The notes beneath the pieces are model-generated. The model worked only from the letters and a program-made list of their open reading frames with translations. It did no database searches and was not told where the DNA came from. DNA of 64,000 nucleotides from Malania oleifera (lineage: Eukaryota; Streptophyta; Magnoliopsida; Santalales; Ximeniaceae): NCBI RefSeq assembly GCF_029873635.1, contig NC_080419.1:69793823-69857822 (forward strand). Direction: 5' to 3'. Within the stretch, counting starts at the first letter, position 1; each line of letters starts with the position of its first letter. Below are positions 1-12,900 of this stretch, in pieces. The position numbers were made by a program, and so were the translations under genes.

Positions 1-580
1 GGAGAGAGGTGTCTCCACCTATTGAAGGAGGGATTAGTGAATCCTCATAGCGAGTAGCTTGAGGCAGGGACATAGGCACAGTTGTCGAACCATGTAAAAA
101 AGTCTTGTGTCACTCTTTCCGTTATCTCATTTATTTTCAAGCATATTTGTCTTGAAATATATCTGTTGTGAATGTTTTATTTTGATTTGTGAATGTTGTG
201 AATTTTTATACTGATCAAACTTTGTTGTAGTTACAAATATGAGTTTGATTTAATATGCTGGAACTATTGTATTGGTTCATTATTCATTCAAGTTATTGCA
301 TAAACTATTTTTTAGCTAAGCATAACTTTGTTAATATTGATTTGCTGTAAGTGTTGTAAATATCATGTGGTTTGGTTTCATACTTAAATCTTAACTCATG
401 CTCTTTAGAATATCAAGATATATATATACATATCAAATTGTCTATTGAGAATACTGCCGCTGTTAACAAATTAGAACACGTTTAAAATTAGTTTTAAAAT
501 TGATTAAGCTGCCACCCACCCCCCCCCCCCCCTCCCCCCTCCCCCCTCCCCCCTCTCTTGGTATTACACCTCAACTTTCA
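1..580 (+). mobile_element. 3' part of a Sirevirus-like copia LTR (fragment)
   Basis: The first 120 bases match the layout of the R/U5 part of the LTRs of element D at 41760-41900 and 54410-54550: a line about cultivated repeats such as GGATTTAGTG-like and GAGGACGTAGG-like words, then a GAACC-TGTAAAA block. The right end (about 556-580) has the CTCTTGG-TATTACACC ending seen at the 3' ends of the copia LTRs at 42145-42166 and 54787-54812. The start lies outside the window. No primer binding site follows, so this is a solo or truncated LTR. The family is inferred from similarity within this window only. Confidence 0.6.
513..555. repeat. C-rich low-complexity run
   Basis: This is a run of C broken by single T residues with a CCCCCCT-like period of 7. 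It lies where intact copia LTRs here carry the short CACCCCCCTC word before their 3' end, so it probably grew by slippage from that word. Confidence 0.85.
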
Positions 581-3500
581 AGATTGCCAATGTAAGCCAC
601 GAATATTCCAAGTATGAATTGCTTGTGATAGATGACATAGGAAAAACACAAAATATTCCATGTATGAATTGCTTGAGAAAGGAAGGATATAACACTTTTT
701 GATTGGCTAAAACAGATTTGGTTATTTACGACTACTCATTTATAAGCATTACAAGTAACTTAAGGGAGCACTCGTGGAGTGCATTGTTATGTCATCGTTG
801 TATAGCTCCTTGGAATGTGATGGTGATTGTTTAGTTAAGATAGTCACTATAAAAAAAAAGCTTGACTAACAAAGTAAAACATGTATCATCTACTTAGGGA
901 AGTGACTAAGTGAAGAATGGCCTCAAGAAGTAAGTCAAACACCAAAGGCGAGACACAAATTGCCATGATGGAATTGCTTATCCCCTAAGCTAAATTGAAC
1001 ACAGAGTCAACTGGTGACAATAGTCATCTAACTTATTGGAAGAAGGTCACTCATCATTAAGTGACAAGGTGAATAAGCAATGGGCAAGCAAGTCACCAAT
1101 AATAATTTGGACTTATCAAATGGTCTCAATTTCTAATTAGGTTTTAAATGTTTTATAAACTTCCTTTTTTATTGGGATTTATTATTTTGAATTTATGTTT
1201 GTAATTATTGAAGTAACGCAAGTTTGACTCTAGAAAATTATAAATATGTATAATGGGTGTTGTATGGTGATCTCCAACTTAACTTAACAAACATCATTCA
1301 ATAACCCAGTGCTAAATAGGTCTCAGTGCCTTTTATCTCTTTTATATCTTTATCTCTTTCTCTCTCACTTTATTTGCACCTTAGTCTCTTCACTCCCTCT
1401 CTCCTTACCTTTTCTAATTTAAGTCTTTTCACCTCCCTTTTTTCTCCCTCCCATGATTTCTACAATTTATCTCTATCCTTGTGCTTTTGATGAGAGTATA
1501 ACGAATTCATTCACAACCGATCCAACATCTGCCCATCTAAATTCAAATCATCCCTTAAAAGGTGCTTGATTTTTTTTTTATAGACACATACTCATTCTTT
1601 ACTTCTTATTAAAGAGTGTCAAAAATGTCTTATGCAACACCCGAGAGGGGTTCATGTTTGGCAAACCATCCATCCACCCTAATTCATATTCCTCTGTTAC
1701 CTATTGTTTTTAAATTTCCTTTAATTATTGCAATTTTTTACCATTGTTTGTTTATTATATGTTTACTCCCGATGTACTATTGGTTTATATCCATTAATAA
1801 AGTTTGTCTTCCAAAAAAAAATCAAATATTTCTTAAAGTTATGAAAGTAAATGTTAAAACTACACTAGATGTCAATATATATTGTGTAATTGTTTGAAAA
1901 ATTAAGTTTTTTCGCAAGAAATTTTTGAAAAAAAAAAATTTAATGGTGTTTATAAGGCTCAAAAAGCAAACTTTATTAAAAATTTATAATTCTAAAACTA
2001 TTTAAGATTACTAAGATCTTAAGTCAAATGTGGCTAATTTGCATGATAACATTCATCCTTATTTGCCTTCGAGCATATATCTAATAAAAATATGCCTTCT
2101 ACTTCACTTTAAATTAGACACCCAATCAAATTTTTAGATAGAGTTGCGCGCATCCAAATTTTTAAAGAACGTCAATTTTCCATTCAAGAGAGGAGCGATG
2201 GCTTCTCATAATCAATCCATGAGAAGATGATGAAAATGACAACAATGGAAATGATGCTTTTGGATCAGAATGTACAATTTTAGAAGAATTGAATGATTGG
2301 TTGAACTTATTAATTAAAAGAATTGAATGATTGGTGAAAAGTTAATGCAAAAAATGGCACCTCTAAACAGGGGCAAGAAAAATTGACCCAAGAATGATGT
2401 TTTGTGGGCGATGTATAGAAAGAGCCATAGTAAGAGGGTGTGGTAGCATATGACGTAGAGGAGACTTCTCTCCATTTTGCACGCATTCAATACAATAAAC
2501 AGGCTCCTCTTACTTCTGTTGATTTACAGACCAAAAGCTTATGCGAAGTTAGCAGCATTGTCACATTCCACTCGAACATGATCGGCCATTCTCAAGCAAC
2601 CATACAAAAATAAATAAATAAATCTCAAATTGTGTTTCCTAGGTGAGCTGCTGAGAGCATACACTTGATGCACTAGAATGAAATGAACTTACAAAAATAA
2701 TAAGATTAGTCGCATAACAAACATTTTAAAAAAGAACTGAGATGTCTTTCTATGAAATCGCGGGTCTCTCTATTAGTGGAATATAGGGAGTAGTTATGAT
2801 CGATTTAATATTAGGGGGGAAAAAAAAAAAAAAGCAAAAATAGAAAGTAAAAGAGAATAGTGTGTTTTCTCATCAGGGATTTCCTAAAAGAAACTGCCAT
2901 ATCTTCCTCCAATTCCTTACTAAAGATATTCAATCCATCAAAATAGAAATTAAAAAGGGTACTTATACTTTGTCGTGTCCTTTATATGGACATTAGAATT
3001 CGACTCAACCAACTCCATTCCTCCCAACCAAACATCGCACAACTTATAACCTGCCTAAGCTGCCCTAAACATAAATATAGGTTTTGTTCGGGGTACAACA
3101 AATATCTAAATCATCAAATCCTCTTGGGATGGCCTCCATGCAAGCTGAAATTCCCAAGTGAGTCCCCAAACTGGCAAATCTTCTTAATTAAACCATAACA
3201 CTTTCAAATGGAAACATGTAAATAATGGCAGGTCGACCCATAGGCTAATAAGATTCAAGATCATGATGCATATATACGTTGCTGGTGCCTTTGCTGGGAG
3301 GGAGAAAAAAAGAGAAACCACAAATGCTGCACTTGGTTCTAGTCTTCTAGGATCCAATTTATCAGTGGATTGTGAAGAGTTCCAAGCAACTTTGATATGT
3401 AAGAATGAAATGGAAATCAAAAAAATGTAATTGAATTGGTCACTTCATTTTTCTCATATTCTCCGATCAACTCTTTATTTCATTCTGTTATACAAACCAA

Positions 3501-3858
3501 ATATGACAATTAAATTCCTAGCATAATCATGAACTCAAATCCTCATGAGCACAAAAGGATTGAAAAGACAACAATTCCCCATAAAAAACATTGAAATTGA
3601 GAGCACAAAAATTCTGAATAATTTCTCTAATCAACACACATTTCATAATCATCCAGTTTCCCTCCTGTTCAGAAAGCAGTGGATCCCTTAAAATCTAAGA
3701 CATGGTGAACACCACTAACCTCTATCCATACAGTTTCAGAGCTATATAACTAAAGCACCATGGTGGACAAATGTTTAATGCTAAAATATGAAACATTGGC
3801 GAGACACATCATAATGCATTATTTCTACCCACAAAAAACCAGAGAGCAAAGCATTTCT
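581..3858. other. No gene seen; 3' flank and 3' UTR of the ATP synthase e gene
   Basis: No reading frame here resembles a known protein and codon use looks random. Roughly the last 250-300 bp (about 3580-3858) should hold the 3' UTR of the minus-strand ATP synthase e gene. I could not place a poly(A) signal with confidence. The rest is AT-rich intergenic DNA with short A and T runs (for example 2816-2834). Confidence 0.5.
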
Positions 3859-3906
3859 TCAATGGTGACCCTTAGCTTCAGCTTTTTGGTGAGACTTGGC
3901 CTTTGC
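3859..3906 (-). CDS. ATP synthase e exon 3 (C-terminal tail and stop)
   Basis: This is 15 codons plus TGA, lying 9.1 kb from exon 2. The acceptor is a strong pyrimidine tract (TTTTGATTTTTCCCAG). The encoded tail, with AKAKSHQ and KAEAKGHH, matches the conserved end of plant subunit e. No better terminal exon was found closer to exon 2, where the frame after the donor is not conserved. Confidence 0.87.
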   Translation of the reverse strand, partial: AKAKSHQKAEAKGHH

Positions 3907-6900
3907 CTGGGAAAAATCAAAACAAGGCCACAAGTAAGCACGTCTGTAAGCTTTGATCAAAGAAAGTATTCATCACCTGGCCAGAAGGGCCAAAGGGAAC
4001 AGTAAATTCTTAAATATATTATGCAGTTGGTAGGGATATCAAAAGAAATTATGACAGAAGGAAGACTTCAAAAAAACAAAAAGAACGAGGCTGTCACCCA
4101 CACAGAGCATGACAGCAAAAATGAACAGGCAAAAAAACTATAACAAGCAAACTATGCAAACTTTTTTGATCACTTAGAATCATAGCCTTGAGAACCCCCA
4201 GAAACTTTCAATATGCACCAAATTTGAACAATTACTCATTACACTGAACTGCAAAAGGCAGTATATATGAACAGAAAAAAATTATAACAAGCAAATTATG
4301 CAAACCTTGATCACTTGAAATCATTGCCCTAGCCTTAAGAACCCCCAGAAACTTTCAAGATGCACCAAATTTTAACAATTACCCATTGCACTGAATTGCA
4401 AAAGGCAGCAAAAAAAATGAATAGGGAAAAAAAAAAAAAAAAATTAGAACAAGCGAACTATGCAAACTTTTAATCACTTGAAATCACTGTCCTAGCCTTA
4501 AGAATCCCCAGAAACTTTCAAGATGCACGCATGCCAGCACCTTTGTGTTCCTCACATCAATTACACTTTCCATTCGAAATGACTAACAAATCTTGAGTTC
4601 TTCAATTTTCTTCTAATCTCTGGGTTAAATCCCCAGGTCTATGTTTCCATTGCTGGATCACACTTCACATTTTGAACAAATGTATAATGTTTTCAATTTT
4701 AATGCCCCTCTGGGTTGCATATTCTGATCATGCCCCAATATCCTTGTGAACTGAATCCACCAGGCTAATGCTCTGCTTGTTTACCCTTTTCACTTCCTGC
4801 AATTTCACTTCGTTTCTTTCACAACTGTGTTCTCTTTCATTTTTTGCAAGTATACTGAATTAGTTCTATGATAATGTTTTCACTGCACATATTATGCCCG
4901 TGTATTTAATCTCGAGCAATGTGCGTTCAGTGAGCACTTCCTGTACAAAAGGAGCAGCTTGCTTATATGCTAGCATGAATTAATGATTGTCATAGCATCA
5001 ATTTATGTTCCTAATATGAATGCATGCTCATAATTTCTCTCTTTACTGGGCTTATTGCTCCTTCAGCATGCATCGGCATATGGGAGTTAAATGATTTTTC
5101 TGTTATTTTAATTAAAAAAGGCTGGAAGAATCTTTGGAACCAAAAAGACATTCATTTTCCACGTGAGGAATTAATGAATGAATAATATTCCTTTGGGGTC
5201 CTATTTTGCAATTATATTTTAATTATAACAAGCTAAAAGAACAATCTGCACGGATCTGTGCAACCAATGTTCAAAAAAAGGCTCAATCAAGGCTTGCCTC
5301 ATGGTGAGGCTTAGGCATTTGTGCAAAAGGCACACTATTGCACCTCTTTAGTTGAGGATTATGCATTTTGGGTGTATTAATCCCGAGTTAGATTTCTTCT
5401 AGACTAATATAGCCACATGTTTATATGAAGGAATGTCCTAATACAAGTTTTATCACCCAACTCTAGAACCTATCTTTCCAAAATAATTGAGAGTTGCACA
5501 TCAGATCACAAAAATAAAAAAAACAATTGAAATGGATGATTTACTTCAAGACAATATTCTTAAAATTAATGGCCAACTAGTAGTTTGTGGATTATATTAG
5601 ATTTTTAAATTTTTATTGTTTTTTTTCCCCATATTTTCAAAAATATATGTAACATATTTACATATTTTATCTAAAAAATGTTCTCAAAAAGGCTTACAAC
5701 ACAATTTGTTAATTTTAAGGCTTATGCCTTGCCCACGGGTTAAAATGTCTGGTCTCATGCCTTTGCCTTTTAAATCATTGTGTGCGGCCAAACGAATATC
5801 AATTTGCCATAGATGCTTTTCTTCTTTATGAAATTAAGTTTAATTTCACTATTCAAAGATCTGTTCCTGTCAACCATTCAATCATGGATCTTAACTAGTC
5901 CCTTTAATACAAAACTCCAAGTTAGGATCCTCTCAGACTAAAGTTTCAATGTTTATTTTAGGTTAAAAAATAAACTTATTGAGATAATGAAGAATATACA
6001 AGGAGGTCGAAGAATCCTAGTAAGCAATACCAAAAAAAATGCATACCAAACTCAAACTAACACAGCCAACCAGTCACACTGAATATCAAAGAAACTAAAA
6101 CAACTAAAGCAACTAGAAGAGAAAGATACAATCTTGCCCCAAATCTAATCACTACGCACAAAGCAATCATGGAAAATGCAAGTGTTTGTTTCGAGCAAAT
6201 ACACTCGCAACACAAAATGGAGGAATGCATGTGAATGATTCTAGATGGTCATGTTTAGTATGAAGATTTAAAAATTAGGTATTTTGTGGGTTTTAGTTTG
6301 TTTAGACTTATTTTTAATATTTTTGATACTTCGTGGTTATTTCATAATTATTTGCTATATTTTTATTGTTGGGTGCATAACTCACTTTGTATATTGGACA
6401 GTGACTAGACAGTTATTAACTTGAATTCAGAATTGTGTCTCTCTTCCATCTCACTAAAGTCTCCTCCTTTTTCATCTCCCTATCATTCTTCTTTCTCCTT
6501 TTTTTTCTTCTCTTCTCTTCTTTTTCTCTCTACTGTTTCTATCTTTCCCTGTAATCCCCTACTATATTGGATCACAGTGAAAACTGCCCACCATCATAAT
6601 CTCCTCACTTCCTTGTGCCTGCCGAAACCTCTAAAAGCTCTCCTACAAAAATGTCTCATGAGAACTAGGACATGCTCAACACAAAACAAACCGATGACTT
6701 TATTACATAAACAAGAAGCTGCAGATTAGTGGCGGAACAGATAAGCAGACTCACACCTAGCATTGCACAGTTGCACATTACAAATACATCAAGAGATAAA
6801 GCCTTTTAATGCCTTCTAATCTACAATTGATTTTTGGTGTTAACCCTGTTAAGAATGGTCATCCACACAAAAGCCTCAACCTTAAAGGAAGCTTAGCTTT

Positions 6901-9900
6901 CCACAAATAGGAAAAGAATTAGACAAACAAATCAAATAGGAATAAGTGAAAAACAAGATATTAGGCCACACACCAAAAGACATATTAAGTCCAAATCTTT
7001 TGACATCCCTTCCATAGGAAAGCCAAAAGGAATCCAACAAACTAAAAAGCAAAAAAAGCTCCTCAAGTTCTTCATCATTGGGATGCTTAAAAAAATGAAA
7101 ATCCCAAAAAACACAATCACCATTGATAATTAGAAAAGAAGAAACAGGAGCATTAAGATGCAAAGTGATGCGAAAAAAAAAAAGAAAAGGAAAGCAACAG
7201 AAAAACAATGCTCCCCATCCCAAAGATCCTCCCAAAATGAACCCAAGGACCGTCCCCACTTTATACTTTATATGAAGAAAGAAAATGGGTGAAATATACA
7301 ACATAAATTTCCACAGGCTTTTATTCATGAGCAACTAAATTGACTGTTGATCACTTTATGCAGACTTAACTTCCAAAAGAAAACACCACAACCACTAACC
7401 AACAATTACAATTCTTGAGACCCAAGTCCCCCTCATCCCTAGACCTTACGAACAACCTCCCAACTCAGAAGATGGTCCTTTGTGATCAAGCATGTACTAG
7501 AAATACAAAAACGGATTGAAAGAGTTTTACAATTTGAGACATGCTTTTGACAATTGACTGTTAAATAGGCACAAGAAACACAAGTGTTAACATGTTGACG
7601 AGATGGATACACTGTTCTTGCAGGCATTAGCATGATACTGAAAGTAGAAGTATAAAGAAATATTTAGCCCAATCAGGAGTGACCATAAGTTGTTTAATAT
7701 ATTGTTCCATTCTGTCCTACATTTGTACATGGAATTGTTCAAACAGCATAAACTTGTATGAAGAATAAAACATAAGAGAGATGGAGGTCATCAAGGCGCA
7801 ACCATTAGTAGGCTGTTTATCATATTGTTGCTTTACAATCCTACATTTGTGCAAGAACTTGTTCAAACAGCCTAAAGCTCATATCGAAGAACAGAACAAA
7901 AATGAAAGTCATTTAAAGAACAGTTGATTGTGTACTAATCATATAATTTCGTGCATTAGTTGAATGTATATATTTTTGCAAGTGGATGCTGCAAAAAAAA
8001 ATTTAGCATAATTGATGGAACATATATCAAATGTGCTAAGAATCAACAGACACAGAAATTGAACACACAAAACAAAAACAAAACAAAAAAAAGGGACTGC
8101 TACAAATGCACTAGGATTCATTCACAAGAAATGCCAAAAAAATAAAATGATTCGAGGCAAGGGCATCAACCTACAATTACACAAGTTGTTTAACATGAAG
8201 AACTCATTAGCTGGGAATGTTATAGAAGAATGTTCCAGGTTACATAAAAAGTTAATCAATACTTAGAACAAAGTCATTTTACCCAATTAAGACAATGTAA
8301 AAAAACATAGGGTCATTGTTTGTATATGTACCAGTGGTAATGCATCCAAATTTTTATCAAAGCTAGCAAGCATAGAAAGGGCAGCACAGATTAATTTTTT
8401 ATGGCGCATGCAGCAATTAGATTACCTTTTCTAATAATAGCAGAGACTATGGATGCTTGCATTTTTATTTTTTTTTGTTTCTTTGTCTTTTATTTCTATA
8501 TTATTTGACAACCTTTTGTTTTCTAGGTTGGATCCAAACATCAATGGACACGTATGGAGGATGCTAAGCCAGTAGAATGTCATGTGAAATGGCTAAGACG
8601 AGGTATATCGAAGAGCTATGGTGAAAAATTAAAGATCAATTACCTCCAACAACCAAAAAAGTGATTGTTGCAATAGCTATTTGGGACTATATTAAATAAT
8701 GAGCTCATATTATGGGAGTAACTGAAGATGTCACTATAGGGCCAAATAAACCAGCTTGGATTTTAGAAAATTTCCTCCTTATGTAGAACATTCTTATAGA
8801 TTTTCAAAGTTTGCACACACTCAAATTGAAAGCATGGGATCAAATTATAAAGCTTGAAAAGTATATTTGTTTTAAGTATTGTACTAAAAAAGTTTACAGT
8901 ACAGGTAATAACACCCATTAAGGAAAGCATCCTTACTCCATCGCATATTGAATCAAGAATGGACCTATTGAAAAGACAATGCCAAGGCATTGCTAAGATA
9001 TTGAGACCCAAAAAAGGGGTTTATGTGGGATGATAAATTGAAGTTTGTGACATGAGCTTCTCCTTTTTGAAAAGAATGGATGAGGTTAAATCTTGTACAT
9101 CTAATAAAAATGATTATTTTGATTTTCTTACTTTTTCATGCTAATATTTTTCAATAGATTTGATATTATAGCATCACCTAAGTCAATTGGCTTAAGGAAT
9201 AAGTATTTTCCTCACTATAACAATCCTGCTCTCATCTTTGGGAAAGATACATTAAAAAGACCTAATGCAGAAGGCCTTTATCATGTGGAAAATGTGGAAG
9301 AGAAGCAGCCAGAAATAAGAAGGGCAAGAAGAGAATGAGTGAAGAGGTGGGTCAAATAAGTAGGTTATGCAGCTTTTACAAGAGTGTTAAGTGAGGCCAT
9401 GAAAATAAAAAAGTTTCCGACAAGTTTCAAACTTGAGGCTGCTGAGCCAATAGAAGGATGAAGGTGCTTAATGATCTTTACAAAGTCACTATTGGATTGT
9501 TGGCTTAAGCATTTTCCTCACTTTGATGATGTTTCTCTCATCTTTGGGATAGATAGATTACACAACTTGATCCAAAAGGCCTTAATCATATAGAAGATGT
9601 GGAAAGGGAAGCAGCTAAAAAATATTTTAGATAAAAAAGGATATAATAAGATAGAATGAGAAGACAAACAATAGAGGACAAGAAATCCCCAACGAAGAAA
9701 ATTAAAGGAGACAGCTAAAACAAGCAAGGGCAGTAAGGGAATAGGTGAAGAAATGGGTCAAATAAGTAGGTTATGCAGCTTTTATAAGAAAGTTAAGTGA
9801 GAATATTGAAATGTTTGCTACAAATTTCAAATATGAGTATGATAGAGCCAATAGAAGGTCGAAGGTCCAAGATCAGATTTTGCACAAAAAAGATCAAAAC

Positions 9901-12900
9901 AATGACAACATTTAAAAGCCGTAGATATTTAGAAAGACTAATTACTTCCTCACATTGAAAGGCATTTTTGGAAGAATTATGCATCAAACTTGCTTTAGAG
10001 AGAGAGAGAGAGATTTTAGGTACTTCTGCTCTACTATCCATGTATTGAGAAAGTTTGTTTCTTGCTTGCCTTTTGAAATTATTTTAAAAGATTATTTAAA
10101 AATATTCCCCATCTTCATGTTGAAAGGACATTCTTTAATTTGATATCGTCTCTATTTCTACGTTGTTTGCTGTGGGATGGGTGTTAATATCTTGAATTTT
10201 TCCTTCTATAAACATTTTAAGTGGCTTTGGTCATTTTTCTTGGTAGGAAAAAGAAAAATTAAGAAAGAAGAATGTAGGAGGTTGAGAAATCCTCAAAAAA
10301 TATAAATAAAAAGGGAAAAATAAAAATAAAATTATAAGAAAACAAAATTAAGTAGTATTGTTGGATAAGTATTATTTCTTGTCCCCTTTTAATTTTTATG
10401 CGAATGTTACATCCGGGTGCATACGTAGGATCCAATTTTAACAAGGCTTAATTTATAAACCTTGGACTTCCTTTTGTTTTCAGTAGTTTCATGCCTGTCT
10501 TTGCATATAGATGCATAGTACATTTTTTTTTGCTCATACATGCTCTTATTTTCAGTTTAAATCGCCATGTTGCAATTTACCTAGCTAGTTTTTTAACTTA
10601 ATTTATTTATTCATTTGTGCACACAATAGCTTGGAGATTTTTGTACTAAATGGAAGAAATTGATGAAATTAGTGTTGCCGATGAATTTTTTACCCTCTGT
10701 TTACAAATTTATCAATCTGTATGCTATATGTTGCATAGAAATACTTTTGGAAATTAGAGGTAAAATTTGTTATTATTACAAGGGATGTTTGGACTAAACC
10801 AAACATAAAAATATTACTTTTCTACGAATAAAAAATGCCTAATAATCCAAAGAAACAAAGACAACATAAAATGCATTTCATTACAATAGATCAAGTAGAT
10901 CTAATAAATTGTAGTGTCTACAAATTACACTAAGAATTTATTTAACAAGAGAAAATCTATGCATGAGCGCATCTACAAGCAATAATCTCAAGCTTCTTCA
11001 CTCCAAAAGGAAAATCCTAATTTCTACCAATTTTGAATTTAAAAAATAAATAATAAATCTATGTGGACAATCAAATATCCTGCTTTGAATTTTTTTAGAA
11101 ATAAAAACTTTTAATGTAAAAAGCCAAAGTAAATCTACAAATCATTTGCACTTCTCTTGATCAAGTAAGATCATTTTCATAAAGAAAAGGAAAAATGTGT
11201 ATTATGTTTTAAAAAATCTAAATTTTTCCCTACATTTTTAATTTATCAGTCTCTTATATTTGGGAAAAAAATAGGAAAAAATGGTTAGTTAGACACATGT
11301 AATTTACGATAAGATAGAAGCACTCTTACACACACACACACACACAGAGACCAGGTCCACCACATCTACAAATTGAACCAAATCAAACCCTTGTAGAGGT
11401 AGAAAGCTCCTACTTAAATTGTACCCATGGATCCAATGGCTGTTCTAGTCAAATCTAACCAAGAGAAGCTATGGTGGGAATTGGAGAGAGAGAGAGAGAG
11501 ACAGGATACATAGAGAGAATGGCTATCTTGGTTGCACCACTTCAGAAGAGATGATGCCGCCTTTATGCTTCAGTGATAGATAAGAGAGTAAAAACCTTAA
11601 TAAATTTACTCAGAGAGTTCAATAGAACTTTTTACAAATCCTATTTCAAGGCAAAGTGGCCATCCTAAAAGCGGCCACCCTATTTGCAACTTTTCAAGCT
11701 CATCTTAGTTAAGAACTTTATAACAAGATTTTCAAAATCTTTTATATGCAAATAATTTTCTACTTTTAATTCTTTTAGTCATCTTAAATGAAATCTATTT
11801 ATAAAGAGTGAATAAAATTATCATGAAACATTTATTATTATTTTTTGGAAGTTTTTTATAGAAAAAAAAATCAACTTCACATTGTATTTCTGGAAATAAG
11901 AAAGGCTGCACCATTCTATCAATCAATCAGCTTTGTTGTTAATTTATCAATTTTTTTAACAAAAGAATTATTCACATTTTTTTTGGTAATGTATGTCACT
12001 GTTTCCTACTAATTAGTCTTCTTAAAAAATTTTGACAAATGCTAGTCACATACTCCTTTTCACAATGAGTAACTCTTTATTTTAATTTATAAACCTTATC
12101 CACGAGAAAAATCAAGTGCTTATCACAAAAATTAAATATTATGTTTTACATATTAAAGATTTGTTTCACACTACATGGGATTTAAAATCAAAACTTGGCC
12201 AGTATTTATGCATAAGATAGGGATGGCTACGCATAGTATTGCTCAAGGCAACCGTCAAATTGCAGATGTCAACTTCTGGGAGCTATATGAATATTGCTTG
12301 GGACTCACAACCAGGAAAACTATGTACTTAACAGCTAGCACCAATCTTGTGGAAAACTTAAATATTGTTCATAGAAAAGTATCAAGATCCTAATTGAACT
12401 TGTGCTAGGGAGTTAATAGGCTTCAACTATATGAGGTATTTTTAGAAGATAAAATCGTGAGGCTAGGAGGCCAAAGCGGACAATACTTAACCAAAATTGG
12501 GTCAATACCATTCTATTTGGTATCAGAATCACCCTGAGAATACCAGCATGATAGTGAATTCCTACGCAGTTGTGGGTTCCGCACAGAGGTATGGGCTTGA
12601 AAAGCCAATCACAATCCTACATTGGACGTGCTAGGAATATGTTGGCCACATAATGATGGTTAGACTTCAACTATATGAGAAGCCTTTTATAGGATAAAGT
12701 CCTGAGGCTAGTGGATCAAAGTGGAAAAAAAAAGGAAGCATGTTAATCTAGTGGTTATAAGAATATTCAAATTTTGTTGAAATAAAATTGTTTTATGAAT
12801 CTCATTTCTTCCAATTAAATTTCATCAATCTCATAATTTCTTATTACTAAAATGGATATTTAATATTTTTAATATTTACATTATAAATATATTATATTAC

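Noticed and set aside
1616..1897. 93-codon open frame on the plus strand
   Set aside because: The composition follows AT-rich DNA with no domain, no splice context and no family resemblance. It is expected by chance.
6421..6729. 102-codon plus-strand frame in intron 2
   Set aside because: A Ser/Phe-rich translation of a TCT/TTC-rich tract. Nothing indicates a gene.
6882..7334. 150-codon minus-strand frame in intron 2
   Set aside because: It is long for the region, but it is Phe-rich low-complexity translation of A-rich DNA with no recognised domain, and it lies in an intron on the gene strand.
12175..12393. 72-codon frame with a varied composition
   Set aside because: I could not match it to any family. 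It is too short and isolated to call.
12519..12533. TTTGGTATCAGAATC as part of a tRNA gene
   Set aside because: No cloverleaf or A/B boxes surround it. It fits a decayed primer binding site better. I found no convincing tRNA or rRNA gene anywhere in the window.
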